NCBI RefSeq assembly: GCF_003352835.1
Contig: NZ_QLVD01000005.1
Coordinates: 30,583 to 94,582, forward strand
Direction: 5' to 3'
From: Ornithinimicrobium murale
GTDB lineage: Bacteria; Actinomycetota; Actinomycetes; Actinomycetales; Dermatophilaceae
DNA length: 64,000 nucleotides
The notes beneath the pieces are model-generated. The model was given only the letters and a program-made list of their open reading frames with translations, did not search any database and had not been told where the DNA came from. Positions 23,638 to 33,070 of the stretch are shown here, one piece after another. Position 1 is the stretch's first letter; each line of letters opens with the position of its first letter. The position numbers were made by a program, and so were the translations under genes.

Positions 23638-25602
23638 TCAGACCTCGAAGGATCCCTCCTCGAGGCGCTCCTTGACCGTGCCGAGGAAGCGGGCGGCGTC
23701 GGCGCCGTCCACGATCCGGTGGTCGTAGGTCAGGGCCAGGTAGACCATCGAGCGGATCGCGATCGTCTCGCCGCCGTCCTCGTCGATCACCACGACCGGT
23801 CGCTTCACGACCGAGCCGGTGCCCAGGATGGCCACCTGCGGCTGGTTGATGATCGGCGTGTCGAACAGCGCCCCACGGCTGCCGGTGTTGGTGATCGTGA
23901 AGGTGCCACCGCCCAGCTCGTCCGGCATCACCTTGTTGGTGCGTGTCCGCTCCGCCAGGTCGGCGACCTTGCGGGAGATCCCGGCGATGTTGAGGTCGCC
24001 GGCGTCCTTGATGACCGGGACGATCAGACCCTTGTCGGTGTCCACCGCGATGCCGACGTTCTCGGTCGGGTGGTAGATGACCTGGTCCTCCTCGACGCTG
24101 GCGTTCACGTTGGGGTGCACCTTCAACGCCTCGACCGCAGCCAGGACGAAGAACGGCATGAACGAGAGCTTGACGCCCTCGCGTGCCAGGAAGTCGTCCT
24201 TGGTCTTGTTGCGCAGCCTGGCGACCTTGGTGAGGTCCACCTCGATGACCGTGGTGAGCTGCGCGCTGGTCTGCAGCGACTCGACCATCCGGTTGGCGAT
24301 GAGCTTGCGCAGGCGGGACATCTTCTCGGTGGTGCCGCGCTTGGGCGAGGCGTCCACCGCAGCAGCCGGTGCACCGCTGGAGCGCGGCGCGGCCGGCGCC
24401 TGACCCGCAGGGGCCGCGGCCGGGGCCGACGGGGCAGCGGCCGACGGTGCCGACTGTGCGGCCTCCTCGGCCTTGCGGGCGGCATCGAGCACATCCTGCT
24501 TACGGATGCGCCCACCCACGCCGGTGCCGCTGAGCGTGTTGAGGTCGACCTTGTGCTGGGCCGCGAGCTTGCGGACCAGGGGGGTCACATACGCGCTGAC
24601 GTCGCCGCCGGACTGCTCCGGGGTGCCGACACCGCTGGCCCGGCCGGGGGAGTCGCCCGAGGGGGCGGCCGCCTGCTGGCCACCGTCCTGCTCGGACTCC
24701 TGGGCCGCCTGCTCGTGCAGCTCGGCGTCCTCGGCCAGGTCCGGAGCCGACTCGGTCGCCTGGGCCTGCTGCTCGTCAGCCTGCTCGGCCGGCTTCTCAG
24801 CCGGTGCCTCCTCGGCCTTCGGCTCGTCCGCCTTCGGCTCTTCGGCCTTGGGCTCCTCGGCGGGAGTCTCCTGCGCCGGGGCAGCGCCGCCACCCGAGCC
24901 ACCCACGATGGCCAGCTCACCGCCCACCTCGACGGTCTCGTCCTCCTGGGCCAGGATCTTGGTCAGCTTGCCAGCGACGGGCGAGGGGATCTCGGTGTCC
25001 ACCTTGTCGGTGGAGACCTCCAGCAGGGGCTCATCGACCTCGACGTCGTCGCCCTCCGCCTTGAGCCAGCGGGTCACGGTGCCCTCGGTGACCGACTCGC
25101 CCAGTGCCGGCATGGTGACGGTCTCTCCGCCCCCACCGCCATCGCCTGACCCACCATCGCCAGAACCACCATCGTCGGAGCCGCCACCGCCGGAACCGCC
25201 GCCCTGGGCGGACTCCTCCTGCGCTGCGGGCTCCTCGGCAGGCTCCTCGGCGGGGGCCTCCTGGGCTGCCGGCTCCTCGGCAGGCTCCTCAGCGGGGGCC
25301 TCCTGCTCGGCGGGCTCCTCGGCCTGCGCCGCAGTGTCGCCACCGGAGGAGTCGCCGCCCTCGGACCCGTCACCGATCACCGCGAGGTCGCCGCCGACCT
25401 CGACGGTGTCGTCCTCCTCGGCCAGGATCTCCTGCAGCACGCCAGCGATCGGGGAGGGGATCTCGGTGTCCACCTTGTCGGTCGACACCTCCAGCAGGGG
25501 CTCGTCGACCTCGACGGTGTCACCCACGTTCTTGAGCCAGCGGGTCACGGTGCCCTCGGTGACGGACTCACCCAGGGCCGGCATGGTCACGCGTTCAGAC
25601 AT
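23638..25602 (-). CDS. sucB: 2-oxoglutarate/pyruvate dehydrogenase E2, dihydrolipoamide acyltransferase
   Basis: 654 aa, also called dlaT in actinobacteria. Two lipoyl domains (about 1-78 and 161-240) each carry the lipoylated lysine in [14 protein letters not shown] (K43 and K200). They are joined by an Ala/Glu/Pro linker with repeats of [14 protein letters not shown] and a Gly/Ser-rich segment. The E3-binding domain is [18 protein letters not shown] (about 345-380), followed by the catalytic domain ending in [15 protein letters not shown] with the active-site His and Asp. In M. tuberculosis the equivalent DlaT (Rv2215) serves PDH and is linked to lipB/lipA. ATG 25602 has GAGGAGA upstream. 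It is followed by the epimerase. Confidence 0.93.
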   Translation of the reverse strand: MSERVTMPALGESVTEGTVTRWLKNVGDTVEVDEPLLEVSTDKVDTEIPSPIAGVLQEILAEEDDTVEVGGDLAVIGDGSEGGDSSGGDTAAQAEEPAEQEAPAEEPAEEPAAQEAPAEEPAEEPAAQEESAQGGGSGGGGSDDGGSGDGGSGDGGGGGETVTMPALGESVTEGTVTRWLKAEGDDVEVDEPLLEVSTDKVDTEIPSPVAGKLTKILAQEDETVEVGGELAIVGGSGGGAAPAQETPAEEPKAEEPKADEPKAEEAPAEKPAEQADEQQAQATESAPDLAEDAELHEQAAQESEQDGGQQAAAPSGDSPGRASGVGTPEQSGGDVSAYVTPLVRKLAAQHKVDLNTLSGTGVGGRIRKQDVLDAARKAEEAAQSAPSAAAPSAPAAAPAGQAPAAPRSSGAPAAAVDASPKRGTTEKMSRLRKLIANRMVESLQTSAQLTTVIEVDLTKVARLRNKTKDDFLAREGVKLSFMPFFVLAAVEALKVHPNVNASVEEDQVIYHPTENVGIAVDTDKGLIVPVIKDAGDLNIAGISRKVADLAERTRTNKVMPDELGGGTFTITNTGSRGALFDTPIINQPQVAILGTGSVVKRPVVVIDEDGGETIAIRSMVYLALTYDHRIVDGADAARFLGTVKERLEEGSFEV

Positions 25603-25679
25603 TCGAGATCTCCTCGTCCGGGGCCTTGCAGTCTACGGATTCTCCTGCCATCTGGCAGGACGTGTGTGGTGGTGTTGGC

Positions 25680-27068
25680 TCAGGCATGGGCATGCAGCGG
25701 CTTGCCGGCGAGCGCCAGGTGGGCCTCGCCCAGTGCCTCGTTCTGCGTGGGGTGCGCGTGGATCAACTGTGCCACCTCATCGGGCAGAGCCTCCCAGTTG
25801 TAGATCAGTTGTGCCTCGCCGACCTGCTCACCCATCCTGGCACCCACCATATGGACACCGACGACGGCCCCGCCCTCGGCCCGGACCAGCTTCACGAAGC
25901 CGGTGGTGCCGAGAATCTGGGACTTGCCGTTCCCGCCCAGGTTGTACTCGTAGGTGGCGACCTCGCCGTGCTTCTCCCGGGCCTGGGCCTCGGTGAGGCC
26001 GACCGAGGCGATCTCGGGGTCGCAGTAGGTCACGCGGGGGATGCCGGCCTCGTCGATCGGGGTCGGGTCCAGGCCGGCGATCTCCTCGGCGACAAAGATG
26101 CCCTGCGCAAAGCCGCGGTGCGCCAACTGGAGCCCGGGCACGATGTCTCCCACGGCATACAGGCCATCCACACCCGTCCGGCAGCGCTCATCGGTGGTGA
26201 CGAACCCGCGGTCCAGCGTGACGCCGGCCTCCTCGTAGCCGAGTCCGTCGGTGACCGGGCCCCGCCCGACCGCCACCAGCAACAGGTCTGCCTCGATCGG
26301 GTCGCCGGACTCGAGCGAGACCTGCACCCCGCTCTCGCCCTGGGTGGCGCCGGTGAACTTCACCCCAGTCTTGACGGTGATCTTGCGCTTGCGGAAGGCA
26401 CGCTCCAGGGTCTTGGACACGGCCTCGTCCTCGGCGGCGACGAGGCGGGGGAGTGCCTCGACCACCGTCACCTCGGAGCCGAACGAGGCGAACACCGAGG
26501 CGAACTCGACACCGATCACCCCGCCGCCGAGCACCACGACCCGCTGCGGCAGCTCGGACAGCGACAGCGCCTGGTCGCTGGTCATGATCCGGCCCCCGAT
26601 CTCCAGACCCGGGATCGAGCGGGCGTAGGAACCCGTGGCCAGCACGACGTTCCGGCCGGTGAGGGTGCGGTCCCCGACCTGCACGGTGGTGGGGGAGGTC
26701 AGCTGCCCGTGCCCCTCGACATACTCGATGGTGGCCGAGCTGACCAGGCCCTGCAGGCCCTTGTAGAGCCGGCCGACGACGCCGTCCTTGTAGGAGTGGA
26801 CCGTGGTGATGTCAATGGAGTCGAGGGTGGCGTTGACACCGAACTTGGCACCCTCCCGCGTGGAGTCGGCCACCTCGGCGGCGTGGAGCAGCGCCTTGGT
26901 CGGGATGCAGCCGCGGTGCAGGCAGGTGCCGCCGAGCTTGTCCTTCTCGACCAGCGCGACCCGCAGACCGAGCTGAGCAGCGCGCAGGGCGCACGAGTAG
27001 CCACCGCTGCCACCACCCAGAATCACGACGTCGAAAGTGCTCTCATCATCGGGTGGGGTCTGTGCCAT
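25680..27068 (-). CDS. lpdA: Dihydrolipoamide dehydrogenase (E3)
   Basis: 462 aa flavoprotein disulfide reductase. FAD motif VVILGGGSGGYSCALRAA, redox-active pair C49/C54 in GGTCLHRGCIPTKALL, NAD motif VVVLGGGVIGVEFASVFASFG, second FAD motif GLYAVGDIVPGLQLAH and the catalytic HPTQNEAL at the dimer interface are all present. It reoxidises the dihydrolipoyl groups of E2 encoded by the next gene, 77 bp away, so the pair is almost certainly one operon. In mycobacteria lpd is located elsewhere, so this linkage is specific to this lineage. Confidence 0.96.
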   Translation of the reverse strand: MAQTPPDDESTFDVVILGGGSGGYSCALRAAQLGLRVALVEKDKLGGTCLHRGCIPTKALLHAAEVADSTREGAKFGVNATLDSIDITTVHSYKDGVVGRLYKGLQGLVSSATIEYVEGHGQLTSPTTVQVGDRTLTGRNVVLATGSYARSIPGLEIGGRIMTSDQALSLSELPQRVVVLGGGVIGVEFASVFASFGSEVTVVEALPRLVAAEDEAVSKTLERAFRKRKITVKTGVKFTGATQGESGVQVSLESGDPIEADLLLVAVGRGPVTDGLGYEEAGVTLDRGFVTTDERCRTGVDGLYAVGDIVPGLQLAHRGFAQGIFVAEEIAGLDPTPIDEAGIPRVTYCDPEIASVGLTEAQAREKHGEVATYEYNLGGNGKSQILGTTGFVKLVRAEGGAVVGVHMVGARMGEQVGEAQLIYNWEALPDEVAQLIHAHPTQNEALGEAHLALAGKPLHAHA

Positions 27069-27167
27069 GTGAGCATCTTGTCAAACGCCCGGCCGCGCGA
27101 CCACCGAGGGGGCGCAGTTGACGCCACGACACCGGAATCGGAGGGCACGCGCGGTAATCTCCCACCT

Positions 27168-27521
27168 ATGGCGTGGTGGAGGCGACGGAAGAACAGTGGT
27201 GAGTCCGGGGGCTCCTGGACCCCCAGGGGACGCAAGGACGGCCCCGAGATGGCGATCGACCACAAGGCGGTCCGGGCCCACATGGAGGGCTGGGTCGCCA
27301 GCCACAAGGGCGTCGAGGCCTATGTCGAGCCGGCCACCAACGTGAGCACCACGACCCTGATCCTGATCGCCACCGACGGGGAGTGGACCCGCCGTGCCGT
27401 CGGCACACCCAGGGCCGGCTTCGAGCTCGGGCGGCTGCTGCAGATCCCGGTCTATGACGTGAACCAGACCGGTTATCCCGCGCGGATGCGGGAATGGAAC
27501 CGGCGGAACAAGAAGTCCTGA
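27168..27521 (+). CDS. Conserved hypothetical protein (actinobacterial)
   Basis: 117 aa. A basic N-terminus, MAWWRRRKNSGESGG, precedes a compact soluble domain (IDHKAVRAHMEGWVASHKGVEAYVEPATNVSTTTLILIATDGEWTRRAV) ending LLQIPVYDVNQTGYPARMREW. The last part looks like a short alpha/beta unit seen in actinobacterial proteins annotated only as hypothetical or oxidoreductase-like. TAATCT (27155-27160) is seven bases before the ATG and there is no ribosome site, so the mRNA is probably leaderless. Divergent from lpdA. Confidence 0.8.
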   Translation: MAWWRRRKNSGESGGSWTPRGRKDGPEMAIDHKAVRAHMEGWVASHKGVEAYVEPATNVSTTTLILIATDGEWTRRAVGTPRAGFELGRLLQIPVYDVNQTGYPARMREWNRRNKKS

Positions 27522-27622
27522 CCTGCTGCGGGACGGCCACAGAGAGCCGCACACCCAAATGGGTCGTGCCGAGGCCCCGGACGTGGCAGGCTGACCGCAC
27601 GGACCGACCACGGGAGGTGGCC

Positions 27623-27832
27623 ATGACGGAAGACAAGTCCGCAGCGGACCAGACCAGCCAGAACGAGCACGTCGAGGACGACGTCAAGCGCAAGTTCCGG
27701 GAGGCACTGGACAAGAAGCACGCACACGGCGGCAAGGACGTCTCGGAGAACACGGAGCACGGCAAGGTCGGGCACGCCTCGCGCGCGAAGACCTCCGGCG
27801 CCCAGCAAATGTTCCGCCGCAAGAGCGGCTGA
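27623..27832 (+). CDS. DUF5302 small protein
   Basis: 69 aa, ATG with GGGAGGTGGCC upstream. Highly charged, no hydrophobic segment: DDVKRKFREALDKKHAHGG, ENTEHGKVGHASR and the C-terminal QQMFRRKSG are the DUF5302 pattern, a small actinobacterial family of unknown role. It is about 100 bp after the preceding gene and is followed by a bidirectional terminator shared with pepA. Confidence 0.85.
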   Translation: MTEDKSAADQTSQNEHVEDDVKRKFREALDKKHAHGGKDVSENTEHGKVGHASRAKTSGAQQMFRRKSG

Positions 27833-27855
27833 GCCACCGTCTGCCACGCACACCA

Positions 27856-27891
27856 CGAACGCCCCGGACCGATATGGTCCGGGGCGTTCGT
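27856..27891. terminator. Bidirectional terminator
   Basis: ACGAACGCCCCGGACC pairs perfectly with GGTCCGGGGCGTTCGT (16 bp) around a 4-base loop between the convergent DUF5302 and pepA genes. Confidence 0.88.
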
Positions 27892-27924
27892 TGTGGGCCC
27901 TTGGCCCTGGTCAGGCCGGCGGGG

Positions 27925-29424
27925 TCAGGCGTAGGAGCGGGCCAGCTCGATCAGGGCGCGGACACCCGAGCCGGTGCCACCGGTCGGGGTGTAGCCCCAG
28001 GCCGACTTCTCGTTGAAGGCCGGGCCGGCGATGTCGACGTGCGACCACTTGAGTGCCTCTCCGGCGGCGTCCTTGCCCACGAACTCCTCGAGGAACTTGG
28101 CGGCCACCATCATGCCGCCGGCGCGGTCACCGGTGTGCTTGAGATCGGCCACGGGGGAGTCCATCGAGCCGCGGATCTCCTCCGGCAGCGGCATGGCCCA
28201 CGCGGCCTCGCCCGCGCCGTTGGCGGCTGCTGTCACCCGCTCGCGCAGGTCGTCGTCGTTGGCCATGACGCCCATGGTCCGGTTGCCGAGGGCGATGACG
28301 CAGGCACCGGTCAGCGTGGCGATGTCGACGATCGCGTCGGGCTGCTGCTCGGAGGCCAGGGCGATGCCATCGGCCATCACCAGGCGACCCTCGGCGTCGG
28401 TGTTGATGATCTCGACCGTGCGGCCGCCGCGCATCGTGACGACGTCGCCCGGACGCTGGGCCAGGTCACCGGTCATGTTCTCGGCCAGACAGAGGTAGCC
28501 GGTCACCGCGACCGGCACCTTGAGCTCGGCGAGCGCGAGGATGGAGGCGGCCACGGCAGCGGCGCCGGCCATGTCGCACTTCATGGTGACCATGCCGGTG
28601 CCGGGCTTGATGCACAGGCCGCCGGAGTCGAAGGTGATGCCCTTGCCGACGAAGGCCAGGTGCGCCTTGGCGCCGCGGGGCTTGTAGGTCATGGTGACCA
28701 GGCGTGGCGGACGGCCGGACCCCTGACCGACGCCGAGGATGCCACCGCAGCCCTCGGCCTGCAGCCTGTCGGTGTCCCAGACATCGATCGTGACCTTGGT
28801 GCCGTCGGCGTGCTGGCTCACGGAGTGCGCAAAGCTCTCCGGGAAGAGCACGTTGGGCGGGGTGTTGACCAGGTCGCGGGCGTAGCGCACGGCGTCGGCG
28901 ACCGTGGCGGACTGCCCGGCGATGTCCTCCTTGTGGCGGCCCTTCACGTAGACCTGGGCACTGGCCAGGGGAGCCTTGGCGCTGGCGGACTTGCCCTCGC
29001 CCAGGAAGGTCTGGAAGGCGTAGCCGCCCAGGAGCACGCCCTCAGCCACGGCCCGGGCCTCCTCGACACCGCCACCGAGAGCGAACACTGCGCTGTCCTT
29101 GCCGGCCAGCGCGCGGGTGGCCGCCCCGGCGGCCCGGCGGTAGCGCTCGAGCGCATCCGGCACCGCGGCGCCCGGCTTGCCGGTGCCCACGACCACCACG
29201 AGCTTCGCGGTGACGCCCGGCACGCCCGCCAGCTTGACGACCTCGTCCGCCTTGCCGGTGGCCCCGGTCGCGGACAGGTTCTGGTTGAGAAACGCCACGG
29301 CGTTCTTCGGCAGGTCGGTTCCCTCGGCCAGCACGGCGGTGTCCTCGCCGGTGGTGGAGGCCAGCACGAGCGCGTCCACCTTGGCGCTCGCGATCTTGCT
29401 GTCAGTCAGCGTGAGATTGGTCAT
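27925..29424 (-). CDS. pepA: Leucyl aminopeptidase (M17)
   Basis: 499 aa. M17 metallopeptidase removing N-terminal residues from peptides in the cytoplasm; also a DNA-binding recombination accessory in E. coli. The signature NTDAEGRLVMAD is present with the metal/catalytic stretches GKGITFDSGGLCIKP, KCDMAGAAAV and DIATLTGACVIALG. The N-terminal domain is the usual macro-like region (DALVLASTTGEDTAVL). ATG at 29424 is chosen. It is divergent from gcvT across 79 bp, the same pairing as Rv2213 and Rv2211c in M. tuberculosis. Confidence 0.95.
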   Translation of the reverse strand: MTNLTLTDSKIASAKVDALVLASTTGEDTAVLAEGTDLPKNAVAFLNQNLSATGATGKADEVVKLAGVPGVTAKLVVVVGTGKPGAAVPDALERYRRAAGAATRALAGKDSAVFALGGGVEEARAVAEGVLLGGYAFQTFLGEGKSASAKAPLASAQVYVKGRHKEDIAGQSATVADAVRYARDLVNTPPNVLFPESFAHSVSQHADGTKVTIDVWDTDRLQAEGCGGILGVGQGSGRPPRLVTMTYKPRGAKAHLAFVGKGITFDSGGLCIKPGTGMVTMKCDMAGAAAVAASILALAELKVPVAVTGYLCLAENMTGDLAQRPGDVVTMRGGRTVEIINTDAEGRLVMADGIALASEQQPDAIVDIATLTGACVIALGNRTMGVMANDDDLRERVTAAANGAGEAAWAMPLPEEIRGSMDSPVADLKHTGDRAGGMMVAAKFLEEFVGKDAAGEALKWSHVDIAGPAFNEKSAWGYTPTGGTGSGVRALIELARSYA

Positions 29425-29503
29425 CGTTGTCCGTTTCAGTCGTCGTCGACAGTGCGTTGGGGCCGCGTTGAGCCTAACTGCACCGCGGGCTACCGTGTGA
29501 GCC

Positions 29504-30604
29504 ATGCCTGCCGAGTCGCTGAAGACCTCCCCCGTCCACGACCGCCACGTCGCCCTCGGCGCCAAGATGGCCGACTTCAGTGGGTGGCAGATGCCCATCG
29601 AGTATGCGGGGGTGAAGGCCGAGCACACCGCCGTGCGTGAGCGGGTGGGCGTCTTTGACGTGAGTCACCTCGGCAAGGCGGTGGTGCGAGGGCCCGGTGC
29701 CAAGGACTTCGTCAACAGCTGCTTCACCAACGACCTGAACCGGATCGAGCCCGGCAAGGCGCAGTACACCATGTGCTGCAACGAGTCCGGTGGCGTCGTC
29801 GATGACCTGATCGCCTACCTCCGCTCCGACGACGAGATCTTCCTGATCCCCAACGCGGCCAACAACGCCGAGGTGATCCGGATGCTCACCGCGGCCGCGC
29901 CCGAGGGCATCGAGGTGATCGACCAGCACACCGACTACGGCGTGCTGGCGGTGCAGGGCACCAAGAGCGACGAGGTGCTGACCGCCCTGGGGCTGCCGGT
30001 CGGGCACGACTACATGAGCTTTGTCGAGGCGACCTGGGAGGGGCAGCCGGTCATCGTCTGCCGCACCGGCTACACCGGCGAGCGCGGCTATGAGCTGCTG
30101 CCGGCATGGGGTGGCACCGGTGACCTCTGGGACGCCCTGCTGATCGCGATGAAACCGTATGACGGGGCACCCGCCGGTCTCGGGGCGCGGGACACGCTGC
30201 GCACCGAGATGGGCTATGCCCTGCACGGCAACGAGCTCTCGACCGAGATCACCCCGGTCATGGCCCGGTCCGGCTGGGCCGTGGGCTGGAAGAAGGACAC
30301 CTTCTGGGGCAAGGCCGCGCTCGAGGCCGAGCGGGAGGCCAAGAACACCCGGATCTCCTGGGGCCTGGATGTGACCGGCCGCGGCATCCCGCGCCCCGGG
30401 TGTGAGGTGAGGTCGGGTGAGGGCACCGTGATCGGCACCGTCACCTCCGGGACGTTCTCCCCGACGTTGGGCAAGGGCGTGGCCCTGGCGCTGCTGGACC
30501 GCACCGCCGCCGAGGGCGACGACGTCGTGATCGACGTCCGCGGTCGTGACCTCACGGCGCAGGTGAAGAAGCCACCGTTCGTCGAGGTCGGCGTCCGCGA
30601 GTGA
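29504..30604 (+). CDS. gcvT: Aminomethyltransferase, glycine cleavage T protein
   Basis: 366 aa, normal length. It transfers the methylene of the lipoyl-bound aminomethyl group of GcvH to tetrahydrofolate. Motifs: [25 protein letters not shown] (catalytic aspartate), [33 protein letters not shown] and [21 protein letters not shown] (29491-29496) lies seven bases before the ATG and no ribosome site is visible, so translation is probably leaderless. No glycine riboswitch was found upstream, which that start position also excludes. gcvP and gcvH are not in this window. Confidence 0.96.
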   Translation: MPAESLKTSPVHDRHVALGAKMADFSGWQMPIEYAGVKAEHTAVRERVGVFDVSHLGKAVVRGPGAKDFVNSCFTNDLNRIEPGKAQYTMCCNESGGVVDDLIAYLRSDDEIFLIPNAANNAEVIRMLTAAAPEGIEVIDQHTDYGVLAVQGTKSDEVLTALGLPVGHDYMSFVEATWEGQPVIVCRTGYTGERGYELLPAWGGTGDLWDALLIAMKPYDGAPAGLGARDTLRTEMGYALHGNELSTEITPVMARSGWAVGWKKDTFWGKAALEAEREAKNTRISWGLDVTGRGIPRPGCEVRSGEGTVIGTVTSGTFSPTLGKGVALALLDRTAAEGDDVVIDVRGRDLTAQVKKPPFVEVGVRE

Positions 30605-30610
30605 CCGTGC

Positions 30611-31762
30611 TCAGGCCGCGAGCCACTGGCGGATCGCCCGGGCGGTGACCTCGGTCAGTCCGGCGGCCGTGTCGTTCAGGGCGATGTCGGCGCCGACCTC
30701 CTCAACCAGCGACCACACGGCAGCAAAGCCGGTGTCCTCGCGACCCTCGGGGTCCACCGTGCCCGCCACCGCGACCGTCGGCACCCCGCGATCGGCGGCA
30801 CGGGCAGCCAAGGCGACCGGTCCCTTACCGTAGCGGCTCTGCGCGTCCAGCTTCCCCTCTCCGGTGAGCACCAGGGAGGCGCGGGTCAGAGCAGCAGGAA
30901 GACCGATCAGGTCCATCACAAGGTCGCCCCCGGCCTGGATCCTTGCGTCCAGGAACGTCACCAGTCCCCATCCCAGGCCACCGGCCGCCCCGGCACCCGG
31001 CAGGTCGCGCACGCCGGTGCCCAGGTCCGTCTCGACGACGTCGGCGACGGTGCGCAGGCCGCGGTCCAGCAGCTCCACCTGGTCCGGTCCGGCGCCCTTC
31101 TGCGGTCCATAGACGGCGGCGGCGCCGGAGGGCCCGAGGAGCGGGTTGGTCACATCGGTGGCGGCCACGAAGGTGGTGCGGGAGACGCGCGGGTCGAGCC
31201 CGTCCACCCGCACCCGGGTCACGCGGTGGAGCTCGCCCGGCCCGACCTCGGCGCCGTCGGCGTCCAGGAACTCTGCGCCGAGTTCGGCGGCCAGGCCGAC
31301 CCCGCCGTCGGTGCAGGCGACACCACCGAGCCCGAGGATCACCCGGGTGGCACCAGCTGCCCAGGCCTCGCGGACGAGGAGGCCGACGCCCGCGCTGCTG
31401 GACCGCAGCGCGGTGTCTGGCGTCGGGTCCAGGAGCTGCAGCCCACAGGCCTGGGCCACCTCGATGACCGCGGTCGCTCCCCGCAGGGCCAGGTGCGCCT
31501 CGACCGGGTCGCCGAGCGGCCCGGGGACGGTGCAGGTGCGGCGCCGCACCCCGGCACCGGTGGCGAGGACGGCCTCGACCGTGCCCTCGCCACCGTCACC
31601 CAGGGGGAGTTGCTCGACGACAGCGTCGGGCAGGACGGCGCGCACACCAGCGGCCATCGCGGCCGCCGCCTCCGGTCCCGTGAGGGTGCCCTTGAACTTG
31701 TCGGGTGCGATCAGCACCCGCAGTGCTGACGTCCCCTCACTCGCGCCTGACCGCTGACCCAT
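30611..31762 (-). CDS. Glycerate kinase (type 1 family)
   Basis: 383 aa, GGGAGAGCACT before ATG 31762. IAPDKFKGTLTGPEAAAAMAAGVR is the N-terminal signature of the GlxK/GarK family; LPLGDGGEGTVEAVL, LGLGGVACTDGGVGLAAELGA and VLTGEGKLDAQSRYGKGP follow. It phosphorylates D-glycerate to 2- or 3-phosphoglycerate. It lies 28 bp after the D-tartrate dehydratase gene, so it probably belongs to the same catabolic operon. A second, different glycerate-kinase family member lies at 49.3 kb. Confidence 0.9.
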   Translation of the reverse strand: MGQRSGASEGTSALRVLIAPDKFKGTLTGPEAAAAMAAGVRAVLPDAVVEQLPLGDGGEGTVEAVLATGAGVRRRTCTVPGPLGDPVEAHLALRGATAVIEVAQACGLQLLDPTPDTALRSSSAGVGLLVREAWAAGATRVILGLGGVACTDGGVGLAAELGAEFLDADGAEVGPGELHRVTRVRVDGLDPRVSRTTFVAATDVTNPLLGPSGAAAVYGPQKGAGPDQVELLDRGLRTVADVVETDLGTGVRDLPGAGAAGGLGWGLVTFLDARIQAGGDLVMDLIGLPAALTRASLVLTGEGKLDAQSRYGKGPVALAARAADRGVPTVAVAGTVDPEGREDTGFAAVWSLVEEVGADIALNDTAAGLTEVTARAIRQWLAA

Positions 31763-31790
31763 AGTGCTCTCCCTGCCGACCGACTCCTGT

Positions 31791-32957
31791 TCAGGAGAGC
31801 AGACTGGCACAGACCTCGGCCAGGTCCGACTTGCCCTCGAAACCGATGCCCGGGAGCTGCGGCATACGGATGTAGCCGTCCTCGACGGTGCACCCGTCGG
31901 GGAAGCCGCCAAACGGCTGGAAGAGGTCGGGATAGGACTCGTTGCCGCCCAGCCCCAGACCCGCGGCGATGTTGAGCGACATCTGGTGCCCGCCGTGGGG
32001 GATGAACCGCTCGGGTGCCCACCCGAGCTCGCCGAGTGCCTCCAGGGTGCGCAGGTACTCGACGAGGCCGTAGCTGAGCGCGCAGTCGAACTGCAGGAAG
32101 TCGCGCGTGCTGTCCATGCCACCGTAGAGGCCCAGGTTGCGGGCGTCCCAGTGGGAGAACAGGTTCTCCCCGGTGGCCACGGGCAGCGTGCCGGCACGCT
32201 CGGCAACCTGTCGGGTCCCCACATAGTCGAGCGGGTCGACCGGCTCCTCGTACCAGTAGAGGCCGTAGTCCTTGATCGCCTCGAGACACTCCACCGCCTC
32301 CGGGCCGGTGAACCTGCCGTTGGCGTCCACCATCAGCCGCTGGCCCTCGCCGAGGATGCTCAGGGCCGCCTCGATCCGGGTCAGGTCCTCGGCGAGGCTG
32401 GCGCCGGCGATCTTCATCTTCACGACGGTGTAGCCGCGGTCCAGGTAGCTGGTCAGCTCGTCCTTGAGGCCCTGCAGGCCCTTGCCCGGGTGGTAGTAGC
32501 CGCCTGCCGCGTAGACGAAGACGCGCGGGTCCGGTGTCCCGCTGCCGTAGCGCTCGGCAAGGAGGTCGAACAGGGGACGCTCCTCGAGCTTGGCACGCGC
32601 GTCCCACAGCGCCATGTCCAGGACCCCGACGGCCACCGAGCGCTCGCCGTGACCACCGGGCTTCTCGTTGGTCATCATGGTGTCCCACGCACGGTGGGGG
32701 TCGAGCAGGCCGGTCTCGTCCAGCAGCGACTCGGGGTCCGCCTCGAGCAGCCGTGGCGCGAACCGCTCCTTCATCAGGGCACCCTGGCCGTAGCGACCGT
32801 TGGAGTTGAACCCGAAGCCGACGACCGGCTTGCCGTCCCGCACCTCGTCGGTCACGACGGCGACCAGGCTCAGGGTCATCTTCGAGAAGTCGATGAAGGA
32901 GTTCCGGATCTGGCTGGAGATCGGGAAGGTGCGCTCCCGGATGTCGACGATCTTCAT
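31791..32957 (-). CDS. tarD: D(-)-tartrate dehydratase (enolase superfamily)
   Basis: 388 aa. The sequence follows the characterised Bradyrhizobium TarD along its length: SIIRN-type N-terminus ending IDFSKMTLSLVAVVTDEV, GFNSNGRYGQGALMKERFA, EKPGGHGERSVAVG, VYAAGGYYHPGKG, then catalytic VVKMKIAG (KxK), metal ligands VDANGRF, YEEPVDP and ATGENLF, and IPHGGHQMSLNIAAGLGLGGNESYPDLFQPFGG. It should dehydrate D-tartrate to oxaloacetate. ATG 32957. The following gene is a glycerate kinase and a LysR regulator is upstream on the same strand. The match is by memory of the family; substrate range is inferred. Confidence 0.85.
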   Translation of the reverse strand: MKIVDIRERTFPISSQIRNSFIDFSKMTLSLVAVVTDEVRDGKPVVGFGFNSNGRYGQGALMKERFAPRLLEADPESLLDETGLLDPHRAWDTMMTNEKPGGHGERSVAVGVLDMALWDARAKLEERPLFDLLAERYGSGTPDPRVFVYAAGGYYHPGKGLQGLKDELTSYLDRGYTVVKMKIAGASLAEDLTRIEAALSILGEGQRLMVDANGRFTGPEAVECLEAIKDYGLYWYEEPVDPLDYVGTRQVAERAGTLPVATGENLFSHWDARNLGLYGGMDSTRDFLQFDCALSYGLVEYLRTLEALGELGWAPERFIPHGGHQMSLNIAAGLGLGGNESYPDLFQPFGGFPDGCTVEDGYIRMPQLPGIGFEGKSDLAEVCASLLS

Positions 32958-33035
32958 GCGCTGACCGTAGGCCGCTGCCGTCGTGCCTGTCCAAGACCGA
33001 TCGTGGATGCCGGCCATCCAGTGGGCTTATCGTCG

Positions 33036-33070
33036 CTGGTCAGTGCTGGTCAGTGCTGGTCAGTGCTGGT
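33036..33070. repeat. 10-bp tandem repeat at the LysR gene end
   Basis: CTGGTCAGTG repeats 3.5 times. The LysR stop codon (tca at 33060-33062) lies inside it, so copy-number change would move the end of the protein by a few residues. Confidence 0.85.

Noticed and set aside
29425..29503. Glycine riboswitch before gcvT
   Set aside because: Only 79 bp between divergent genes, and a leaderless promoter position leaves no room for an aptamer.
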